From Cypionkella sp. (GTDB taxonomy: Bacteria > Pseudomonadota > Alphaproteobacteria > Rhodobacterales > Rhodobacteraceae), in NCBI GenBank assembly GCA_023255415.1, contig JALRIN010000045.1, forward strand, positions 1-17,931: DNA of 17,931 nucleotides, written 5' to 3'. The notes beneath the pieces were generated by a model. The model did no database searches. It worked only from the letters and a program-made list of their open reading frames with translations, and was not told the origin of the DNA. Each line of letters starts with the position of its first letter. The first letter of the stretch is position 1. Shown piece by piece: positions 1-7,627 of the stretch. Both the position numbers and the translations under genes were made by a program.

Positions 1-541
1 CATCGCGCAGCAGAATGTCTTCGGACAAAAGTTCGTCACGCCAGATGATAATGGCCTGAAAGGTCAGCGGGCTTTCACAAAGCCCGGCGATCATGGTGTT
101 GCGGCCGGCCTCGATGCGCTTGGCAATCGCGATCTCGCCTTCGCGCGACAACAACTCAACCGAGCCCATTTCGCGCAGATACATCCGCACAGGGTCATCG
201 GTGCGGTCCAGCGTCTCGGCGGTGGTATGCACCACCGCTACTTCGCCGCCACGCCCCGAAACATCGACCAATTCGCCAACGCTTGGCGCTTCGCCACCCT
301 CGTCAACGTCTTCGTCTTCGACCACGTTGATGCCCATTTCAGACAGCATCGACATGACATCTTCGATCTGCTCGGAAGACACCTGTTCGGGCGGCATCAC
401 CTGATTAAGCTGCTCATAGGTAATATAGCCACGCTCACGGGCATCCGCGATCATCTTCTTGACCGCAGCTTGGCTCATATCCAAGGAGACGTCTGCCTCT
501 TCAGCTTCGGGCTTGCCGTCGTCGGTGTCTTTCGAGGCCAT
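1..541 (-). CDS. rpoD: RNA polymerase primary sigma factor RpoD (N-terminal part, cut by window edge)
   Basis: This is the housekeeping sigma-70 factor that directs core RNA polymerase to most promoters. Only the first 180 codons lie in the window; the rest continues past base 1. The protein starts MASKDTDDGKPEAEEADVSL. Residues about 20-75 resemble region 1.1 of alphaproteobacterial RpoD, followed by an acidic linker near residues 74-84. Residues about 114-146 are the conserved region 1.2, containing DDPVRMYLREMGSVELLSRE and then EIAIAKRIEAG. The start is set by AGGAG (complement of 547-551) five bases before the ATG. It lies 106 bases downstream of dnaG on the same strand, the usual dnaG-rpoD order, so at least partial cotranscription is likely. 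The core-binding and promoter-recognition regions 2-4 cannot be judged here. Confidence 0.95.
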   Translation of the reverse strand, partial: MASKDTDDGKPEAEEADVSLDMSQAAVKKMIADARERGYITYEQLNQVMPPEQVSSEQIEDVMSMLSEMGINVVEDEDVDEGGEAPSVGELVDVSGRGGEVAVVHTTAETLDRTDDPVRMYLREMGSVELLSREGEIAIAKRIEAGRNTMIAGLCESPLTFQAIIIWRDELLSEDILLRD

Positions 542-589
542 GAGTGCTCCTGTCTGGTCGTATTGGGGCTTCTCAGCAATGGACTGAGC

Positions 590-650
590 CGAATCAAAAT
601 ATAACTGTTCGAATCAATAGCGCGAATCACGGCAGGTTAAAGCCGAATCA
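590..650. repeat. Four copies of CGAATCA (GANTC sites) in the dnaG-rpoD gap
   Basis: The heptamer CGAATCA (TGATTCG on the coding strand) occurs at 590-596, 610-616, 623-629 and 644-650, with start-to-start spacings of 20, 13 and 21 bases. The copy at 644-650 overlaps the dnaG stop codon. Each contains GAATC, a form of GANTC, the site methylated by CcrM and associated with GcrA regulation in many alphaproteobacteria. An AT-rich stretch (AAATATAA, 597-604) lies between the first two copies and could hold a -10 element for rpoD, but I see no good -35 partner. The repeats are read directly from the sequence; the regulatory meaning is inferred. Confidence 0.6.
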
Positions 651-2591
651 GTGCTTTTTCTTCACCCAAACCTGCCCATCAATCAGGTTTTGCAGATGAG
701 ACATCATCGCAGAGCGGTCTTCGCCCAGATCTGCTGCATCCTCTCGGGTTGGATTGTCAGCGCGGTGGCGTGCTGCGGCCGCCTGCGACAAGCGCCAATC
801 CAAGCCTTCGTCGGCCAGCCCCCAAATGTCTTCGGCGGCATCCTCGGTCTCTCGCCGCGCCGAACGATGCGCGGTCAATTTGGCAAATTCTTCCGCAAGA
901 CATAATGTCGCCAACTCCTCATCGTCGCGGTTGCTTACGCAGGGCGCAAACACAACATGGGAACGCGCGAACAATTCCTCAAGGTCAGCGCGCGCTGCCT
1001 TTTGGATAAGATCCAAGAAATCTGCAGCCGCGCCATGCTGCAAGATCAGCCGCCGCAGCGTCTCTTGCGCCGGTGTCGGCAGATCCAACCGCTCAAGCGG
1101 GCTTTCAAACTTCGCCACCAGCTTTGGATGGCTGATCAAAGTGGCCAGCACGATGTCGATGCGCTTGGCCTCTTCGATATGCGCCGCGCCGTTGGCCAAA
1201 AGCGTGCCCTTGGTCGAGGCAATCGGCGGCAACAACGGCCCGTCAAAGCCGCGCTGGCCCTTTACGAAAGCTGGCCGCACCCCCGCCTTGGGCGCGCGGA
1301 CCGGCCGCTGACCAAACAGCGCCCAGCGCAATTGCTTGATCTCTTCGCCATAATGGCTGCGGATCGACGGATCAACGATACGCTTCAGATGCCCGCGCAA
1401 GACCTTGTCCAAAGCAGCCTTGCGCTCGGGGCTGTCAAACACCCGCCCCTCGGTCTCGCGCTGCCACAGCAAGCGCACCATCGGCTGCGCCTCCTCCAGC
1501 ACGGTCTTCATGGCGGCCGCACCTTTGGACTTGATCAGATCATCAGGATCAAGCCCGGCAGGCATGACCGCAAAACGCAAGCCCTTGCCCGCCTCCAGCA
1601 AAGGCAGCGCCAGATCAATCACCCGCAAGGCCGCGCGAATGCCTGCGGTGTCGCCATCCAATGCGATGATCGGTTCATCCGAAATCCGCCACATCAAGCG
1701 CAACTGCTCTTCCGTCACCGCCGTGCCCAAAGGCGCAACTGCAGCACCAAACCCCGCCTCCGACAGCGCAATCACATCCATATAGCCCTCGGCCACCACC
1801 AAAGGCGCGCCTTTGCCTGCCGCCTCGCGGGCGGGTGCGTGGTTGAACAGATTGCGCCCCTTATCAAACAACTCGGTCTCGGGCCCGTTCAGATACTTCG
1901 CCCGCGCATTGGGGTCCATCGCACGGCCCCCCAAACTGATCGCCCGCCCGCGCCCATCGCGGATCGGAAAGATGATGCGGCCGCGAAACCGATCATAGGG
2001 CGCGCCGCCATCCTCGGGCTTGGCGCAAACCCCCGCGCCTACGATCAGATCATCTGCCACCCCCTTTTGCCGCAGCGCCTGATAAAGCCCCTGCCGCGCA
2101 TCCGGCGCAAAGCCGATCTGCCAGCGCTCCTGTGCCGCCTCTGATAACCCGCGCTTGGTCAAATAGGCCCGCGCCTCGGCGGCAGCCCCGGTGCGCAGCT
2201 GCAAGCGAAACCACTTCACCGCCTCTTCCATCACCTCGGAAAGCTGGGCGCGCCGATCGGCCACCTGCACCGCCCTGGCGTCGCGCGCAGGCATCGCCAT
2301 CCCCGCCTCACGCGCCAAAACCTCGACGGCTTCCATAAAGCCAAGGTTCTCGCTTTCCTTGATAAAGGTCACCGCATCGCCCTTGGCATGGCAGCCAAAG
2401 CAATAATAAAAACCTTTGCGATCGTCGACGTGAAAGGAAGCTGATTTTTCCTGGTGAAACGGACAAGGCGCCCACATATCACCCTTGCCCTGATTGGACT
2501 TGCGCGCATCCCATGTGACTTTCCTGCCCACAACCGAGGACAGCGAGACGCGATTGCGCAGTTCATCAAGGAATCCGGGCGGCAGGCTCAT
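648..2591 (-). CDS. dnaG: DNA primase DnaG
   Basis: DnaG makes the RNA primers for leading- and lagging-strand DNA synthesis at the replication fork. At 647 residues it has the normal length. The N-terminal CHC2 zinc-binding domain is intact: C43 and H46 (CPFH) and C64 and C67 (CFGC). The catalytic core and Toprim fold follow at about residues 262-345, with acidic residues E268 (VVAEGYMDVIAL) and D312/D314 (ALDGDTAG). The C-terminal region, from about residue 440, is the less conserved helicase-binding part. The start MSLPPGFLDELR matches related primases, although the only close purine-rich motif (GAGG, one base before ATG) is too near for normal use. A possible promoter ends five bases upstream. 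It is followed on the same strand by rpoD. Nothing is broken or missing. Confidence 0.97.
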   Translation of the reverse strand: MSLPPGFLDELRNRVSLSSVVGRKVTWDARKSNQGKGDMWAPCPFHQEKSASFHVDDRKGFYYCFGCHAKGDAVTFIKESENLGFMEAVEVLAREAGMAMPARDARAVQVADRRAQLSEVMEEAVKWFRLQLRTGAAAEARAYLTKRGLSEAAQERWQIGFAPDARQGLYQALRQKGVADDLIVGAGVCAKPEDGGAPYDRFRGRIIFPIRDGRGRAISLGGRAMDPNARAKYLNGPETELFDKGRNLFNHAPAREAAGKGAPLVVAEGYMDVIALSEAGFGAAVAPLGTAVTEEQLRLMWRISDEPIIALDGDTAGIRAALRVIDLALPLLEAGKGLRFAVMPAGLDPDDLIKSKGAAAMKTVLEEAQPMVRLLWQRETEGRVFDSPERKAALDKVLRGHLKRIVDPSIRSHYGEEIKQLRWALFGQRPVRAPKAGVRPAFVKGQRGFDGPLLPPIASTKGTLLANGAAHIEEAKRIDIVLATLISHPKLVAKFESPLERLDLPTPAQETLRRLILQHGAAADFLDLIQKAARADLEELFARSHVVFAPCVSNRDDEELATLCLAEEFAKLTAHRSARRETEDAAEDIWGLADEGLDWRLSQAAAARHRADNPTREDAADLGEDRSAMMSHLQNLIDGQVWVKKKH

Positions 2592-2596
2592 GCCTC

Positions 2597-2627
2597 GTTA
2601 TATCAGTCCTTCCCCCCCCGCTGTAAA
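2597..2627 (-). promoter_or_regulatory. Candidate dnaG promoter
   Basis: On the minus strand TTTACA (2627-2622, five of six bases matching a sigma-70 -35 box) is followed 19 bases later by TATAAC (2602-2597). The spacer holds a run of eight G. The -10 box ends only five bases before the dnaG ATG, so a transcript would start at or next to the start codon. That fits the lack of a well-spaced ribosome-binding site. The 19-base spacer is longer than ideal, so this is only a candidate. Confidence 0.3.
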
Positions 2628-2640
2628 GCCTTCGCCGCGG

Positions 2641-2730
2641 GCTTTCATCTTGGTCTAAATATCCCCCGCGGAGCGTCCTGCATTCGCCAAAGGAGCCTCC
2701 GGCGGGGGATATTTAGACCAAGATGAAAGC
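2641..2730. repeat. Perfect 29-bp inverted repeat, likely bidirectional terminator-type element
   Basis: The left arm is 2641-2669 (begins GCTTTCATCTTGGTCTAAAT) and the right arm is 2702-2730. They are exact reverse complements, separated by 32 bases. The stem can extend inward with a one-base bulge, because GGAG at 2670-2673 can pair with CTCC at 2697-2700. The element ends 10 bases past the stop of the amidohydrolase gene, where its transcript would fold into a very long hairpin. It has no classic T-tract, but the AT-rich block inside the arms could act in the same way. From memory, similar TTGGTCTAAATAT-type palindromes recur between genes in Rhodobacteraceae genomes; I could not check this. 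Confidence 0.85.
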
Positions 2731-2740
2731 ACGGGTCTGC

Positions 2741-3892
2741 TTATCCAAGGATGTTGCGGGCAAGGTGGTGAAAAATCGCCACTCCGGTTTCGATAAGGGC
2801 GTCGGGAAAATCATAGTCGGGGTTGTGCAGCGCGGCCGCGGTTTCACCTGCGCCCAGAAACAGCATGGCGGATTTGGTGACTCCCCAGCCGAACACACCA
2901 AAGTCCTCCGAGGCGCGTTCGGGCAAGCCGCTGGCGTCAAAGGGTATCTGCAGCGCGGTAAGGCTGCGTTCCAGATGCGCCACGGCTTCTGGGTCATTCA
3001 CCGAGGCAGCAAAGCTGTCTTGTTGCGCAAAGCTGATCTTCAGGCCAAACGCCGCTGCATGGCGCTGGGCTAGATCGACGACACGGCATTGCAGCGCCGC
3101 CATTTGCGCATCTTCGGTCGTGCGCAGCGTCACCCAGATTTCCGCAGCCCCCGGCGCAATGCCAAAGCTTTGCGCGCCCAGAGTGGCATGGGTCAGGGTC
3201 AGGCGTTGATAGGCTTGCCCCAGCGGGCCGGGGCGATCAAGCGCCATCAGCGCGGGCATCAGCTGCGCCATGGCCTGCGCCGGCGAGAGGCCGTTTTCGG
3301 GTTCGGCGGCATGGGCGGTTTTGCCTTCCAGCATGATGCGCAGGCCTAGGCTGGCGCAATTGACCACGCCTGCAGCCAGGCGTGCCTGGCCAAGCGCGGC
3401 ACCTGGCCAATTATGGATCGCAAAGGCCCAATCGGGGCGCAGAGCAGCGTAGCGCGGATCTTGCACCACGGCGCGCGCGCCCGAGCCGTCTTCTTCAGCG
3501 GGTTGGAACATCAGCACTACCCGCCCGCGCGCAGGCCGGCGCCGTGCCAGCTGCCGCGCCAGCCCCAAGAGCAGCACCATATGGCCATCATGGCCACATA
3601 GATGCGCCTTGCCCGCATGGATCGAGCGGTAAGGCAGATCTGACCGCTCGGCGATCGGCAGCCCGTCCAGCTCGGCGCGAAACATCACTGTGGGGCCGCT
3701 TTGTGCGCCTTGGAACAGCGCGGCGACGCCATGACCACCAAGGCCGGTGACAATCTCATCGGCGCCCAGCGCCTGCAGCGCCGTCACGATCTGCGCCGCT
3801 GTGCCTGCCTCGTCGCCCGAGACATCGGGGGTTTGGTGCAGCGCGTGGCGCTGCGCGATCAGCGCCACTAGATCGGCATTGCTCAGCCTCAT
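2741..3892 (-). CDS. M20-family amidohydrolase (hippurate hydrolase / aminoacylase-like)
   Basis: This is a 383-residue zinc- or manganese-dependent amidohydrolase of peptidase family M20, of the type that cleaves N-acyl amino acids or similar amides. Visible metal-site motifs are CGHDGH at residues 99-104, PAEEDGSGA around E133/E134, AIHNWP with H160, and a C-terminal H356 (LHNPDYDFPD). There is no signal peptide, so it is probably cytoplasmic. The start at 3892 is chosen because its ATG overlaps the soxG stop as ATGA; an in-frame start 48 bases further upstream would lie inside soxG. There is no ribosome-binding site of its own, so translation is probably coupled to soxG. It is the last gene of the sarcosine oxidase operon and is followed by a long inverted repeat. 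The substrate is unknown; position suggests an N-substituted glycine or sarcosine derivative, which is inference only. Confidence 0.88.
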   Translation of the reverse strand: MRLSNADLVALIAQRHALHQTPDVSGDEAGTAAQIVTALQALGADEIVTGLGGHGVAALFQGAQSGPTVMFRAELDGLPIAERSDLPYRSIHAGKAHLCGHDGHMVLLLGLARQLARRRPARGRVVLMFQPAEEDGSGARAVVQDPRYAALRPDWAFAIHNWPGAALGQARLAAGVVNCASLGLRIMLEGKTAHAAEPENGLSPAQAMAQLMPALMALDRPGPLGQAYQRLTLTHATLGAQSFGIAPGAAEIWVTLRTTEDAQMAALQCRVVDLAQRHAAAFGLKISFAQQDSFAASVNDPEAVAHLERSLTALQIPFDASGLPERASEDFGVFGWGVTKSAMLFLGAGETAAALHNPDYDFPDALIETGVAIFHHLARNILG

Positions 3893-4431
3893 GCCGCGCG
3901 TGCGGCAAGTGTTTTCAGTGCCACTTCCAGCTCGTGCCAACCCGTGCGCGCCATCGAGCGGAACAGCATGATCCGAAAGCCCTGTTCGGACAGCCGCATC
4001 ACAACGGCCGACATATGATAAAGCGGTGTGCGCGCGGCGTGGCCTACGGGAAAAGCCGCAAGACGCAGATCAATCGGCACATAGCGCGCCAAGGCATCCA
4101 CCGCCAAGGGCCCCGAAAGCGACAGGGTAACCCAAGCGCCCGATTGATCGGTGACCGCCGCCACCCCCGCCAGATCGGGGCAGTCTGCGCCGATCAAAAA
4201 CGCCTGATCGCGCCCGCTCCAGACCATCAGCGCCGCGTCTTTGCTGGCAAAGCTGTTGACGCCCGGAAAGGCCAGCCCCAGCGGTTTCAGCGCCTTGGCC
4301 AGCGCTTTTGCTTGACCAGGGAAAGGTTGGATCGAGGTCACAGCGCCGTGGTCCAGCTCCATCAGCACAGTGCCTGCAATGCTGAGCGGAGCTTGGCCTT
4401 CCAAAGCGGTCTTTGCGATATATTCAGGCAC
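3889..4431 (-). CDS. soxG: Sarcosine oxidase gamma subunit
   Basis: This is the gamma chain of heterotetrameric sarcosine oxidase, a small subunit with a fold related to the folate-binding GcvT/YgfZ domain that packs against the alpha chain. The predicted protein is 180 residues. Its family is recognised from position and from features such as NSFASKDAALMVWSGRDQAF and LSGPLAVDALARYVPIDLRL. I place the start at a GTG (4431-4429), giving VPEYIAKTALEG, because GGGGAG (complement of 4439-4444) lies seven bases upstream and the gene then overlaps soxA by only eight bases. A longer in-frame version from 4530 would extend deep into soxA and has no such support. The stop overlaps the following amidohydrolase as ATGA. 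This subunit diverges quickly, so the call leans partly on gene order. Confidence 0.88.
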   Translation of the reverse strand: MPEYIAKTALEGQAPLSIAGTVLMELDHGAVTSIQPFPGQAKALAKALKPLGLAFPGVNSFASKDAALMVWSGRDQAFLIGADCPDLAGVAAVTDQSGAWVTLSLSGPLAVDALARYVPIDLRLAAFPVGHAARTPLYHMSAVVMRLSEQGFRIMLFRSMARTGWHELEVALKTLAARAA

Positions 4432-7345
4432 GAAGTCTCTCCCCTGCTTTGTCAAAGAACACCGGATCACAAACCTCGCACAGAACATCGATACCGCGCA
4501 GACGGTCCACCAGTCGCATTGTATCGCCAATGCGCGCGCGCCCGTTCACCAAAAAGCCCAGAGCAATATGGCGATCAAACATCGGCGAATAGCCCACCGA
4601 GGTGGTATAGCCCAGACTGTTGACCCGCGTCAGATCTGCTGCGGTTTCAAAGAGATGCGCGCCCGAGGTGATCTCGGCAGTTGTTAGGGGCTTAAGCCCC
4701 ACCATCTGCTCGCGCGCAGGGCCATGCAGGCCGGCGCGTTGGGCGCCGCGTTTGCCGATGCAGTCTTTATTGGCCGAGATCATCTTTTCTGCGCCAATGT
4801 CATAGGCAGTGACGCGGCCGTGGATCTCGGCATGGGTGATCAGGCCTTTTTCGATCCGCAGCACGTTCAGCGCTTCCATGCCATAAGGCCCGCCGCCCAT
4901 GGTTTCGGCCCGCGCCACCAGATCGCGGAACAGCGCCTCGCCAAAGCGGCTGGGCACGGCGATCTCGTAGCCTTCTTCGCCCGAAAAGCTGATGCGGAAC
5001 AGGCGCGCGTTTATGGCGCCCAGACGCAGCGTGCCCGCCGCCATAAAGGGGAATCCCTCTAGCGGGGCGTCCAGCAGCGAGTTGATCAGCGCCCGCGCTT
5101 TGGGCCCTGCCACCGCAAATTGCGCCCAAGCCTCGGTGACGGAAATGAACCGCAGATCCCAATCGGCACAATGCGCCTGATGCACGAAATCCAGATGCCG
5201 CATCACCAGACCTGCGGCGGCGGTGGTGGTGGTCATCAGATAGTGGTCTTCGGCCAAGCGCGCCGAGGTGCCATCATCCAAAACATAGCCATCTTCGCGC
5301 AGCATCAAGCCATAGCGCACCCGACCGACTGGCAACGTGCTGAAGGTATTGGTATAAACCAGATCAAGGAAGCGGCCAGCGTCACGGCCCTGAATGTCGA
5401 TCTTGCCAAGGGTCGAGACATCGCAAACCCCCACCGCGCCGCGCACATAAGCAATCTCACGGTCACAAGACTGCCGCCATGTCGTCTCGCCCGGTTTAGG
5501 GAAATAGCTGGGGCGATACCACAGCCCCGCCTCGATCATTGGCGCGCCGCGGTCGCGGCTGGCTTGATCCGATGTCATAAAGCGCTGCGGCGCAAAGCCT
5601 GCGCCGCGCCCGCCTGCCCCCATCGCCGCGATCGAGGTCGGCACATAGGGCGGGCGATAGGTGGTGATGCCGGTCTCGGCAATGCCGCGCCCGGTGGCAT
5701 CGGCCAAAACCGCCAAAGCGCCAACGTTAGAGTTTTTGCCCTGATCCGGCGCCATGCCTTGGGTGGTGTAGCGCTTCATATGCTCGACCGAGCGGAAGCC
5801 CTCTTGCGCAGAAAGTTTGACGTCTTTGGTGGTGACATCATTGGCGAAATCGAGCCAAGCGCGGCCCTTGCCCTCGACCTGCCACAGTGGCGTGATGGTA
5901 TAGGGCAGGCCCTCGGCCCGCGGCACGGCAATATCCATCGGCGCGCGCCCCAGCGCTTGCAGCGCTGACTGCGCGCTTTGCGCCCCTTCTGTCAGGCAAT
6001 CGAGGGTGGAAAACGCGCCGTTGCAAGCGCCAGCGGCGCGCAAATTCGGCACCGCGTCAGCCATTGGCACAAAGGCTGCGATGCTGGTCTCCCACCTTGG
6101 CCGCCCGTTCATATGGCAGGTCAGATGCACCATCGGGTTCCAACCGCCCGAGACCAGCAAAAGATCGCAATCCATCTCGAAGGCGCCCGCCATATGGCGG
6201 CCCGAGATCGCGCTCAGCCCCAGCCGGCCTTTGGTATCGGTGACCTCGGCGCCAAGATAGACCGGGCAATCTTCAATTGCCGAGGCATCGCTGCGGCTGT
6301 CCAAGATGGCCGCCACCGTCACCCCTGCCGCAATCAACTGGCGTGCCACCGCGCGCGCTCCGTCGTTATTGGCAAAAAGCACCACGCGTTTGCCTGCAAC
6401 CACGCCGTATTTGTGCAGATAGGTTTGCGCCGCCGAAGCCAGCATGATGCCGGGCCGGTCGTTCATCGGGAAAGCGATGGGGCGTTCCAGCGCGCCCGCG
6501 GCCAGCACCACCTGGGCTGCGGTGATGCGCCAGAAACATTCGCGCGGCAGATCTGGGCGCGGGCTGCGGTGCAGGCCCACGCGTTCCAGCGCCGAATAGA
6601 CCCCGCCATCATAGGCTCCTGTCACCGTGGTGCGGGTCATGATCCGCACATTCGGCAAAGCGCGCAATTCGGCCTCGGCACCGGCGACCCAGTCTGCGGC
6701 AGGCTTGCCGTCAACCTGACCCTCGGCATAGGGCAAGCGCCCGCCCAAAAGACGGTCTTCTTCGCATAAGATCACATCTGCCCCGGCGCGCCCCGCCGTC
6801 AATGCAGCCATCAGCCCAGCCGGGCCCGCCCCCACCACCAAGACATCGCAAAAGGCAAAGGCCTTTTCATAATGGCCCTCGTCATGCTTGCCAGACAGGC
6901 TGCCAAGCCCTGCGGCGCGGCGAATAATCGGCTCGTAAATCCGCTCCCAAAAGGCGCGCGGCCACATGAAGGTTTTATAGTAAAACCCCGCGGATAAAAA
7001 CGGCGCGGCCAGATCGTTGATGCTCAGCAGATCAAAGCGCAGACTGGGCCAGCGGTTTTGGCTGCGCACCACCAGACCTTCAAATATCTCTTGCACCGTG
7101 GCGCGCACATTTGGCGTCTGATTGGCGGGCCCCACCACTTCGATCAGCGCATTGGGTTCTTCCGACCCCGCCGTCAAAACCCCACGCGGGCGGTGATATT
7201 TGAAACTGCGCCCCATCAGCCGCACGCCATTTGCCAAAAGCGCCGAGGCGACGGTATCGCCCTTGAACCCCTGATAGCTGCGCCCGTCAAAGCTGAAGCT
7301 GACGGGTTTGGCGCGATCAATCTGGCCTTTGCCTTCAATGCGCAT
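4424..7345 (-). CDS. soxA: Sarcosine oxidase alpha subunit
   Basis: This is the large chain of heterotetrameric sarcosine oxidase, which binds NAD and hosts the folate-dependent step that traps the methyl carbon as 5,10-methylene-tetrahydrofolate. The 973-residue length is normal. Residues about 15-95 form the N-terminal SoxA/HcnA-like domain (GDTVASALLANGVRLMGRSF). A dinucleotide-binding fold with VGAGPAGL starts near residue 167, and a second disulphide-reductase-like segment (GKRVVLFANNDGARAVARQL) begins at about 318. From about residue 600 to the end are the GcvT-like aminomethyltransferase domains. The start at 7345 is preceded by AAGGGGG (complement of 7352-7358) at six bases and overlaps soxD by 11 bases; a start 51 bases further upstream lies inside soxD and is less likely. 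No frameshift or missing block is seen. Confidence 0.96.
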   Translation of the reverse strand: MRIEGKGQIDRAKPVSFSFDGRSYQGFKGDTVASALLANGVRLMGRSFKYHRPRGVLTAGSEEPNALIEVVGPANQTPNVRATVQEIFEGLVVRSQNRWPSLRFDLLSINDLAAPFLSAGFYYKTFMWPRAFWERIYEPIIRRAAGLGSLSGKHDEGHYEKAFAFCDVLVVGAGPAGLMAALTAGRAGADVILCEEDRLLGGRLPYAEGQVDGKPAADWVAGAEAELRALPNVRIMTRTTVTGAYDGGVYSALERVGLHRSPRPDLPRECFWRITAAQVVLAAGALERPIAFPMNDRPGIMLASAAQTYLHKYGVVAGKRVVLFANNDGARAVARQLIAAGVTVAAILDSRSDASAIEDCPVYLGAEVTDTKGRLGLSAISGRHMAGAFEMDCDLLLVSGGWNPMVHLTCHMNGRPRWETSIAAFVPMADAVPNLRAAGACNGAFSTLDCLTEGAQSAQSALQALGRAPMDIAVPRAEGLPYTITPLWQVEGKGRAWLDFANDVTTKDVKLSAQEGFRSVEHMKRYTTQGMAPDQGKNSNVGALAVLADATGRGIAETGITTYRPPYVPTSIAAMGAGGRGAGFAPQRFMTSDQASRDRGAPMIEAGLWYRPSYFPKPGETTWRQSCDREIAYVRGAVGVCDVSTLGKIDIQGRDAGRFLDLVYTNTFSTLPVGRVRYGLMLREDGYVLDDGTSARLAEDHYLMTTTTAAAGLVMRHLDFVHQAHCADWDLRFISVTEAWAQFAVAGPKARALINSLLDAPLEGFPFMAAGTLRLGAINARLFRISFSGEEGYEIAVPSRFGEALFRDLVARAETMGGGPYGMEALNVLRIEKGLITHAEIHGRVTAYDIGAEKMISANKDCIGKRGAQRAGLHGPAREQMVGLKPLTTAEITSGAHLFETAADLTRVNSLGYTTSVGYSPMFDRHIALGFLVNGRARIGDTMRLVDRLRGIDVLCEVCDPVFFDKAGERLRA

Positions 7346-7616
7346 CTTTGGCCCCCTTGTTGCGGCCCGCAACCAATTCGGCGGCAAGAACCGCATGGCT
7401 GACCGTGTTGCGCGTCACCACCATCCAAGCGCCGCAGCCCTGTTCGTGATACCACAAATCCCGCGTCAGCCCTGCCGGATTGTCCCGCAAGAACAGCTGA
7501 TTATCCAGATCATCCAGCGAGTCCCCCTCCCCCGCACGGGTCAGATAATCCTCGGTGCCCATATAGTAAAACTCACGCCGATCACGGCTGCCACACAGGG
7601 GGCAAGGTAGTTTCAT
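7335..7616 (-). CDS. soxD: Sarcosine oxidase delta subunit (zinc-binding)
   Basis: This is the small delta chain of heterotetrameric sarcosine oxidase, a structural zinc protein. At 93 residues it has the family length. The expected zinc ligands are all present: C5 and C8 (CPLC) near the N-terminus, and H57 and C61 (YHEQGC) further on. The start ATG at 7616 is preceded by AGGGAG (complement of 7624-7629) at seven bases; this ribosome-binding site overlaps the TAG stop of soxB. The 3' end overlaps soxA by 11 bases. Tight spacing on both sides implies translation linked to its partner subunits. Confidence 0.95.
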   Translation of the reverse strand: MKLPCPLCGSRDRREFYYMGTEDYLTRAGEGDSLDDLDNQLFLRDNPAGLTRDLWYHEQGCGAWMVVTRNTVSHAVLAAELVAGRNKGAKDAH

Positions 7617-7627
7617 GCGCTGTCTCC

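Noticed and set aside
957..2144. Long open frame on the plus strand opposite dnaG (395 codons)
   Set aside because: It is antisense to a clear full-length primase, has an Arg-, Gln- and His-rich composition typical of reverse-frame shadows in GC-rich DNA, and shows no recognisable domain.
5120..6769. Two long plus-strand open frames opposite soxA
   Set aside because: They are shadows of the intact soxA gene, with His-, Arg- and Ala-rich composition and no family match.
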